NCBI GenBank assembly: GCA_964431205.1
Contig: CAYSIX010000110.1
Location: 1-12,887 of the forward strand
Source of the DNA: CAYSIX01 sp964431205
GTDB taxonomy: Bacteria > Planctomycetota > Phycisphaerae > Phycisphaerales > Phycisphaeraceae
DNA length: 12,887 nt
Reading direction: 5' to 3'
The notes beneath the pieces are model-generated. The model ran no database searches and was not told where the DNA came from. It saw only the letters and a list, made by a program, of their open reading frames with translations. The position numbers and the translations under genes were made by a program. The first letter of the stretch is position 1. Every line of letters begins with the position of its first letter. This document shows positions 7,376-12,887 of this stretch, piece after piece.

Positions 7376-9304
7376 ATGCCCATCCGCACGCTCCCGCCGC
7401 TGCTGGTCAACCAGATCGCCGCCGGCGAGGTGATCGAGCGTCCGGCGTCCGTCGTCAAGGAGTTGATCGAGAACAGCCTCGACGCCGGCGCCACCCGCAT
7501 CGACGTCGCCGTCGAACAGGGCGGCGCCCAACTGATCCGCATCTCCGACAACGGCCGGGGCATCACCCCCGACGAGCTGCCCCTGGCCGTCGCCCCCCAC
7601 GCGACCAGCAAGCTCGTCTCGGCCGAGCAGCTCGCCGCGATCGAGACGTTCGGCTTCCGCGGCGAAGCCCTGGCGTCGATCGCCTCGGTCAGCCGCCTGC
7701 GCCTCACCAGCCGCGCCGCCGACGAGCCCGCCGGCGCGATGATCGAGGTCAGCGGCGACCGGTTCGGCCAAGCCCAGCCCGCCGCCGCCTCCCCCGGCAC
7801 CATCGTCGAGATCCGCGACCTGTTCTTCAACACCCCCGCGCGACGCAAGTTCCTCCGCGCCCCGCAGACCGAGTTCGGCCACATCGTCGACGCCGTCGAA
7901 CGCATCGCCCTGGTCCACCCGTCCGTCGGCTTCCGCCTCACGCACAACGACCGGCCGACACGTGAGCTGCCCCCCGCCACCTCACAGGCTGAACGCTGCC
8001 GCGACATCCTTGGCCGCGAGCTCACCGACGCCTTGCTCGAGTGTGAACGCGTCGAGCCGCCCGACCGCGGCGGCGCCCGCGTCTGGGCCATGATCGGCCC
8101 GCCCTCGCTGGCACGCAGCAACAGCCGCGCCCAGCACCTGTGCGTCAACGGTCGGCCCGTGCGCGATCGCAACCTCGCCCACGCGATCAAAGAGGCCTAC
8201 CGCGGCCTCATGCCCCCCGACCGCTTCCCCCTCGCCGCCGTCCTGCTCTGGATCAACCCCGCCGAGGTCGACGTCAACGTCCACCCCGCCAAGGCCGAGG
8301 TCCGCTTCCGCAACCCCGCGGCGGCGCACGGCCTGGTCCTGGCGACCCTCCGCCAACGCCTGCTCGGCAGCGACCTCACCACCGCCGCTTCGTTCCCGAC
8401 GCCGCAGACGCGTCCTGCGGTTTCGACTCCATCCCTGGAGCCCGAGCGTTCCCCATCGTCAATCGATGATCGCCCGTCGCCGATCACCGACACCTCCGCG
8501 TTTGTCGACTATTTCCGCCGCATGGACCCGACGCAGAAGAGCTTCGCCTTCCGTCAGGTCCGTGAGGCGCTCGCCGAGGAGGCACCCGATCAACTCCCCG
8601 ACGCGGGGTTGCGCAACACCGCCGAGCACGACCCGGCGACCGTCGCGCCCGCCAACGGCCACGACGCCTCGCCCCTGCGCCGACGCGACATCCTCCAGGT
8701 CCACCAGAGCTACGTCGTCACCCAGGACGAGGAGGGCCTGCTCATCGTCGATCAGCACGCCCTGCACGAACGCGTCATGTTCGAGCAGCTCCGCCGTCGC
8801 CTGCTCGGGGACACCGACGCACCGCCCAAACCCCTGGAAAGCCAACGCCTGCTCGTGCCCGAGACGCTTCGCGCCGGGCCCGCGCGGCAGGCCCTGGCCG
8901 AGGAGCTGCGCCCCCTGCTCGAACGCATCGGCGTCGAGTGCGAGCCGATCGGCCCCGACACGCTCGCCATCCACGCGTTCCCCACGTTCCTGTTCGACCG
9001 CCACGTCGAGCCCGCCGCGTTCGTCGAAGAACTGCTGGAAAAGGCCGAGTCCGGCGACATCGACACCGGCTCGCTCCGGCCCGACGGCTCGAGCCACGTC
9101 GAGGAGGCCGTCCTGCACGAGGTGCTCGACATGATGGCCTGCAAGGCCGCGGTCAAGGCCGGCGACCGCATGAGCGAGTCCGAGCTGGCCGACCTGCTCG
9201 CCCGCCGCGACGAGATCGAACGCGCCAGTAACTGCCCCCACGGCCGACCCACCACCCTGCGCCTGAGCCTCAAGGACCTGGCGCGCCAGTTCGGCAGAAC
9301 CTGA
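7376..9304 (+). CDS. mutL: DNA mismatch repair endonuclease MutL
   Basis: MutL couples mismatch recognition by MutS to strand incision. The 642-residue product has an N-terminal GHKL ATPase: E29 and N33 in KELIENSLDAG, D58 in SDNGRG, then HATSK (75-79) and GFRGEAL. HPAKAEVRF (303-311) follows. A low-complexity linker spans about residues 335-435. The C-terminal dimerisation domain has the metal-dependent endonuclease motif DQHALHERVMFE (459-470, with D459, H461, E465, E470), ACKAAVKA (588-595) and the zinc-binding CPHGRP (620-625). QRLLVP (490-495) matches the beta-clamp-binding motif of nicking MutLs. The protein is therefore the nicking type found in bacteria without MutH, unlike E. coli MutL. 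The gene lies 83 nt after mnhG and is convergent with the permease gene. Codons are strongly C-ending. Confidence 0.96.
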   Translation: MPIRTLPPLLVNQIAAGEVIERPASVVKELIENSLDAGATRIDVAVEQGGAQLIRISDNGRGITPDELPLAVAPHATSKLVSAEQLAAIETFGFRGEALASIASVSRLRLTSRAADEPAGAMIEVSGDRFGQAQPAAASPGTIVEIRDLFFNTPARRKFLRAPQTEFGHIVDAVERIALVHPSVGFRLTHNDRPTRELPPATSQAERCRDILGRELTDALLECERVEPPDRGGARVWAMIGPPSLARSNSRAQHLCVNGRPVRDRNLAHAIKEAYRGLMPPDRFPLAAVLLWINPAEVDVNVHPAKAEVRFRNPAAAHGLVLATLRQRLLGSDLTTAASFPTPQTRPAVSTPSLEPERSPSSIDDRPSPITDTSAFVDYFRRMDPTQKSFAFRQVREALAEEAPDQLPDAGLRNTAEHDPATVAPANGHDASPLRRRDILQVHQSYVVTQDEEGLLIVDQHALHERVMFEQLRRRLLGDTDAPPKPLESQRLLVPETLRAGPARQALAEELRPLLERIGVECEPIGPDTLAIHAFPTFLFDRHVEPAAFVEELLEKAESGDIDTGSLRPDGSSHVEEAVLHEVLDMMACKAAVKAGDRMSESELADLLARRDEIERASNCPHGRPTTLRLSLKDLARQFGRT

Positions 9305-9379
9305 CAAACCCACCGTGACGACCGATCGGTTGAACGCCCGGCCCCGTCGCACGGATGGGCGAACGTCATCCCCACCTGC

Positions 9380-9391
9380 CGGGACGTCCCG
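9380..9391. repeat. 12-bp perfect palindrome in the mutL/permease convergent gap
   Basis: CGGGACGTCCCG reads identically on both strands, 11 nt beyond the permease stop. Another palindrome, ACCGATCGGT, lies at 9321-9330 after the mutL stop. Either could fold into a short hairpin at the end of the converging transcripts, but neither has a T-tract. Apart from these I see nothing in the 97-nt gap. Confidence 0.4.
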
Positions 9392-9401
9392 CGGGCAAGC
9401 G

Positions 9402-10736
9402 TCAGTCCGACTCGTCACGGTGACGCAGAAACAGCCACTCGCCGCCGAAGATCGCGACCATGCCGGCCGCCGACACGTAGAGCACCATCGGGTCCGACCC
9501 CGCCTTGATCCAGAGGAAGGCCCCGAGCACCACGACGTCGAAGACGATCGCGGCGATCAGGATCGAGGCGCTGGCGTCGAGGTCGCGGCGGAGGCGCCGC
9601 AGCACGCCCCAGTGGATCGCGATGTCCATGACGATGTAGAAGATCGCGCCGAGCGAGGCGATCCGGCTCAGGTCGAAAAAGATCGTCAACAGCATGGCAA
9701 TGACGACGGTGTACACGAGCGTGTGCTTCTGGATCCGTCCGGGCATGCCGAAGTGCCGGTGCGGGACGAGCCGCATATCGGTGAGCATGGCGAGCATGCG
9801 CGAGACCGCGAACGTGCTGGCCAGCAGGCCGGAGACCGTGGCGACGATGGCCAGCACGACGGTGAACCAGACGCCGAGCCGGCCCACCGCGGGGCGCGCC
9901 GCCTCGGCCAGCGCGTAGTCCCGCGCCCCGATGATCTCGTCCACGCTCAGGGCGCTGGCGACGGCCCACGCCATCAGGAAGTAGAGCCCCGCGCAGATGG
10001 CGATCGAGATGACGATCGCAAGGCTGACGTTCCGATGCGGGTTCTTCAGCTCGGCGCCGCTGTTGGTGATCGTGGTGAAGCCCTTGTACGCGAGGATGCC
10101 CAGGGCGACGCTGGCGATGAACCCGGCCGTCGTGGCATCCTCGGTCGCGGTCAGTCCCTCGGATGAGAAGTCGGCGACCCAGAGCCCGACGATGGCGAAG
10201 ATCGCGATCCCGCCGATCTTGACCGCCGCCATGACCATCGAGAACGTGCTGATAAACTCGTTGCCCAGGATGTTGATGACGAAGACGACGGCGATGAGCC
10301 CGACCCCGAGCGCCGGCACGAGCCAGCTCTGAGCGCCAATGCCGAACAACTGCAGCGTGTACGTCCCGAACGTGCGCGCGACCAGGCTTTCGTTGATCAC
10401 CATCGAGAAGTACATAAGCAGGGCGCACCCGGCGGTGATCGTGCCTTGGCCGTATGCCTTCTCCAGGTACATCGCGATGCCCCCGGCCGACGGGTAGGCG
10501 TTGGACATCTTGATGTACGTGTAAGCGCTGAACGCGGTGACGACCGCCGCGGCGAGGAAGGCGTAGGGAAACAGGGCGCCGGCCTGCTCCGCGATCTGGC
10601 CGGTTAGCGCGAAGACGCCGGCGCCGATCATCACGCCCGTGCCCATCGCCACCGCCCCCATCAGCGAAAGGCTGCCCTCGCGATACTGATCGTCGTGGTC
10701 GGCTTGGCCGCCAGAATTGTCGTGCGAGTCGCTCAC
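9402..10736 (-). CDS. APC-superfamily amino-acid permease
   Basis: Secondary transporter of the amino acid-polyamine-organocation family in the inner membrane; the substrate cannot be read from the sequence. The product has 444 residues and about 12 hydrophobic spans. The span 1 motif GTGVMIGAGVFALTG (32-46) contains the broken-helix glycines that bind the substrate backbone. YPSAGGIAMYLEKAYG (81-96) and GAELKNPHRNV (227-237) are typical family loops. The hydrophilic N-terminus is rich in Asp and His. I chose the GTG at 10736 because AGGG (10744-10747) lies 7 nt upstream and the protein then has a normal length. The frame is open to 10898 with an ATG at 10772, but the extra residues look non-coding and no ribosome site precedes that ATG. 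It is convergent with mutL and downstream of the 3D gene on the same strand. Confidence 0.88.
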   Translation of the reverse strand: MSDSHDNSGGQADHDDQYREGSLSLMGAVAMGTGVMIGAGVFALTGQIAEQAGALFPYAFLAAAVVTAFSAYTYIKMSNAYPSAGGIAMYLEKAYGQGTITAGCALLMYFSMVINESLVARTFGTYTLQLFGIGAQSWLVPALGVGLIAVVFVINILGNEFISTFSMVMAAVKIGGIAIFAIVGLWVADFSSEGLTATEDATTAGFIASVALGILAYKGFTTITNSGAELKNPHRNVSLAIVISIAICAGLYFLMAWAVASALSVDEIIGARDYALAEAARPAVGRLGVWFTVVLAIVATVSGLLASTFAVSRMLAMLTDMRLVPHRHFGMPGRIQKHTLVYTVVIAMLLTIFFDLSRIASLGAIFYIVMDIAIHWGVLRRLRRDLDASASILIAAIVFDVVVLGAFLWIKAGSDPMVLYVSAAGMVAIFGGEWLFLRHRDESD

Positions 10737-10743
10737 CGTCGCA

Positions 10744-10747
10744 CCCT
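10744..10747 (-). promoter_or_regulatory. Ribosome binding site of the permease gene
   Basis: AGGG on the minus strand, 7 nt before the GTG at 10736. It supports this start over the upstream ATG at 10772. The 162-nt gap up to the 3D gene shows no convincing promoter. Confidence 0.45.
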
Positions 10748-10898
10748 GACTCAGCGACGCGTCGGCCCGCATCGGCGCGGGGCTTGTGGTCGAGGCGCCA
10801 GCCCGGTCGCGAATGACGTGCGCGCCTGTCGGCAAGATTCGATCAGAACAATGATTCGGGCGAGGACGATCGCCACGCGGCGGGGCTTGGCCGCCCAA

Positions 10899-11540
10899 TC
10901 AATCGGCGTAATCCCAGATCGTCACGGTCAACCGCTGGGCACCCCACTGGCGCGCGATCTCGTGCGTCGGGTACAGCACGTCCAGCCGCTTGCCCTTGAT
11001 CTTGCCGCCGCGGTCGAGCACCGGCACCGGCCTGCCCCCGTGATAACCCGGGATCGAGACCAGCGATCCGAACGGCAGGACCTTCGTGTCCGCGGCCACC
11101 AGCTTCATCCCGTTGGTCCACACGCTGTACCCCGAGGCGGTCATCCCGTCAGCCCAGATGCCGCACGATCGCCGATCGGGGCTGTACGCCGTCACGAGCA
11201 TCGTCATCTCACGCACCTTGCGCAGCGGCCGGCCGTTGAACGTCGGCGTCTCGCCGATCTCACGCACCTCGGCCGCGCCCGCCTCATCGCTGCCCGGGTC
11301 GGCCTCGGCCACCGCCGCCGTCCACGCGTCAAGCTCCAGTCCCAGCTCCGTCCCCGGCGCCCCGAGCGACCCCCGCTGGCCCGACAGGTTCATCAGCGGC
11401 ACCGGCTCCCCCGTCCGGCCCGACGCCGACGTCAGGCTCCGGATCACCAGCCCGCACGCCAGACACACCGCCGTGATCACCAGCGTGAGCACGACGAAGT
11501 CGGCGATTGAACGTGTCCGGGATGTCTTGGTGCACGCCAT
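10899..11540 (-). CDS. Membrane-anchored 3D-domain protein (lytic transglycosylase-like)
   Basis: Probable peptidoglycan-active protein. The 213-residue product has a short basic N-terminus, one membrane span (about 13-35), a hydrophilic linker to about residue 110, and a C-terminal 3D domain. That domain starts at MLVTAYSP, includes C126 in RSCGIW and MTASG, and then has the three name-giving aspartates: D151 in VAADTKVLPFG, D176 in VLDRGG and D187 in KRLDVLY. This is the double-psi beta-barrel of the MltA/YuiC/YocH group, whose characterised members cleave glycan strands. The domain should face the periplasm. I chose the ATG at 11540 (AGGGA 9 nt upstream). An ATG at 11600 would overlap the candidate -10 box, and a TTG at 11627 is less likely. 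The domain call is firm; enzymatic activity is inferred. Confidence 0.85.
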   Translation of the reverse strand: MACTKTSRTRSIADFVVLTLVITAVCLACGLVIRSLTSASGRTGEPVPLMNLSGQRGSLGAPGTELGLELDAWTAAVAEADPGSDEAGAAEVREIGETPTFNGRPLRKVREMTMLVTAYSPDRRSCGIWADGMTASGYSVWTNGMKLVAADTKVLPFGSLVSIPGYHGGRPVPVLDRGGKIKGKRLDVLYPTHEIARQWGAQRLTVTIWDYAD

Positions 11541-11598
11541 CTCGTTTGGTCCCTGATCGCGGCGGCTCGGCTCGGCAGAGCGTCGCCGACCGCGACTC

Positions 11599-11627
11599 AT
11601 CTTAGCGGCTTCGAGCCCTACCCCCAA
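11599..11627 (-). promoter_or_regulatory. Candidate sigma-70 promoter for the 3D gene
   Basis: On the minus strand, TTGGGG (11622-11627), a 17-nt spacer, then TAAGAT (11599-11604). Transcription would start near 11592, giving a leader of about 50 nt to the ATG at 11540 and excluding the ATG at 11600. The -35 match is only moderate. Confidence 0.35.
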
Positions 11628-11640
11628 ACCTTGTTCATCG

Positions 11641-11656
11641 GAGCCGTCTGCGGCTC
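11641..11656 (-). terminator. Hairpin downstream of the small Lys-tailed gene (possible terminator)
   Basis: Perfect 6-bp stem GAGCCG/CGGCTC with a 4-nt loop, 19 nt beyond the stop at 11676. No U-tract follows on either strand, so termination would have to be weak or factor-assisted. Confidence 0.3.
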
Positions 11657-11675
11657 GCCGCGCCCTCGCCCCCCG

Positions 11676-11966
11676 TTACTTTTTCTTCTTCGTCTTTGTG
11701 CCGGCCCTGGACGCGTCGCCCTTGGATGCGCCGTTCGCCGGCTTCTTGCGCCGCTGGGCGCTGGCCGTCCAGACGACCTGGTCGGCCGCGTGCCAGACGC
11801 CCTTGCCATACGACTGGTGCATCGGGCGGATCTGAACGAACTGCATGCCGTCGTCCTTGGCCAGGTCGCAGATCCGGCCGGACGTGCCGTCCCCGATGGT
11901 GGTGACGGTATCCCCCTTCTGGAGCCTGTGGCCCGCGAAGTCCTTGGCATTCACGATCTTCTGCAT
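11676..11966 (-). CDS. Small basic protein of unknown function with Lys-rich tail
   Basis: I do not recognise this 96-residue protein. Residues 1-68 look like a compact beta-rich domain, with KGDTVTTIGDGTSGRICDLA (17-36) and a Trp/His-containing second half, HQSYGKGVWHAADQVVW (50-66). The opening KGD-V-T-IG-G--G-I pattern recalls small SH3/KOW-like barrels. Residues 71-96 are a disordered basic tail starting QRRKKP and ending TKTKKKK. An RNA-, DNA- or ribosome-associated role would fit but is inference. GC-rich third positions through the frame support real coding. I chose the ATG at 11966; an in-frame TTG at 11981 adds five residues. No clear ribosome site is visible. It has its own promoter region shared divergently with amrS. 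Confidence 0.7.
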   Translation of the reverse strand: MQKIVNAKDFAGHRLQKGDTVTTIGDGTSGRICDLAKDDGMQFVQIRPMHQSYGKGVWHAADQVVWTASAQRRKKPANGASKGDASRAGTKTKKKK

Positions 11967-11984
11967 CGTCGGTCGGGTCAAAAG

Positions 11985-12053
11985 TTAGCGGCGACAGCCA
12001 TTGAATCAGAGCGGTGAAAGCCCTTGAGCAAACAATTCATACTAGGCCGCTAA
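11985..12053. repeat. 8-bp inverted repeat in the divergent intergenic region
   Basis: TTAGCGGC (11985-11992) and its complement GCCGCTAA (12046-12053) flank a 53-nt stretch that is AT-rich for this window. The second arm lies inside the spacer of the minus-strand promoter. A third copy of the octamer, TTAGCGGC at 11602-11609, overlaps the candidate -10 box of the 3D gene. A regulator site is possible; chance is not excluded. Confidence 0.35.
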
Positions 12054-12067
12054 ACCCGGTGAATCAA
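12039..12067 (-). promoter_or_regulatory. Sigma-70-type promoter for the small Lys-tailed gene
   Basis: On the minus strand, TTGATT (12062-12067), exactly 17 nt of spacer, then TAGTAT (12039-12044). This is the best consensus promoter in the window. Transcription would begin near 12032, giving a leader of about 65 nt. A second TANNNT (TAACTT, 11982-11987) nearer the start could be a proximal promoter. Confidence 0.55.
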
Positions 12068-12126
12068 GGATGTTGCGTGAAACGGGCCGCTCGGCGTCCC
12101 GGGCGTCGACCAGCCGCCGGGCCGGC

Positions 12127-12132
12127 TACAAT
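12127..12132 (+). promoter_or_regulatory. TACAAT -10 box before amrS (near-leaderless)
   Basis: TACAAT, one base from the consensus TATAAT, ends 8 nt before the ATG at 12141. There is no Shine-Dalgarno sequence in between. A weak -35 (TCGACC, 12106-12111) lies 15 nt upstream. Transcription would start within 2-3 nt of the ATG. Confidence 0.55.
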
Positions 12133-12140
12133 CACATGAA

Positions 12141-12887
<747 letters not shown>

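Noticed and set aside
8459..9418. Minus-strand open frame of about 320 codons opposite mutL
   Set aside because: Gly/Val/Asp/Glu-rich antisense product of C-ending mutL codons. It lacks any domain, and MutL is complete on the other strand.
10737..10898. N-terminal extension of the permease up to the 3D gene stop
   Set aside because: Non-coding-like composition and no ribosome site before the ATG at 10772. The GTG at 10736 has AGGG at a good distance.
11618..11950. Alternative minus-strand frame of 110 codons overlapping the small Lys-tailed gene
   Set aside because: Ser/Arg/Pro-rich low-complexity product. The frame at 11676-11966 has the better coding pattern and fits the upstream promoter.

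Overview
The window is high-GC bacterial chromosomal DNA (by eye about 70% GC) with tightly packed, ordinary chromosomal genes and no sign of phage, IS elements, CRISPR, tRNA or rRNA. Taxonomy cannot be fixed from the sequence. The mix (DUF2752 protein, Gram-positive-type PssA, Mrp antiporter, endonuclease-type MutL, AmmeMemoRadiSam enzyme, very high GC) would suit a planctomycete of the Phycisphaerae type, but that is a guess.

Layout. A DUF2752-type small membrane protein runs off the left edge on the minus strand. Divergent from it, pssA (phosphatidylserine synthase) opens a plus-strand block. It is followed after about 100 nt by a complete seven-gene Mrp/Mnh monovalent cation/proton antiporter operon, mnhA-B-C-D-E-F-G (1491-7292), in which every junction overlaps by 1 or 4 nt. 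mutL follows after an 83-nt gap. The rest of the middle is on the minus strand: an APC-family amino-acid permease convergent with mutL, a membrane-anchored 3D-domain (lytic-transglycosylase-like) protein, and a 96-residue basic protein of unknown function. Divergent from that small gene, the right edge holds the first 249 codons of the radical SAM enzyme of the AmmeMemoRadiSam system.

How the genes work together. The seven Mnh proteins should form one large membrane complex that expels Na+ (and possibly K+/Li+) in exchange for protons. MnhA and MnhD are the NuoL/M/N-like proton channels, MnhC is NuoK-like, and B, E, F and G are small accessory subunits. PssA makes phosphatidylserine, and the 3D protein probably trims peptidoglycan, so several genes concern the envelope, but only the mnh genes are clearly a functional unit. 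MutL carries the full metal-dependent endonuclease signature and a beta-clamp motif, pointing to MutH-independent mismatch repair.

The most interesting pattern is regulatory. All four plus-strand transcription-unit heads (pssA, mnhA, mutL, amrS) have a TANNNT hexamer ending 6 or 8 nt before the start codon, the geometry of a -10 box for leaderless mRNA. Two of the four have no visible Shine-Dalgarno sequence. Other points worth a look are an eight-G run inside mnhC, a switch between C-ending and G-ending codons on the same strand, and the unknown Lys-tailed small protein with its own well-formed promoter.
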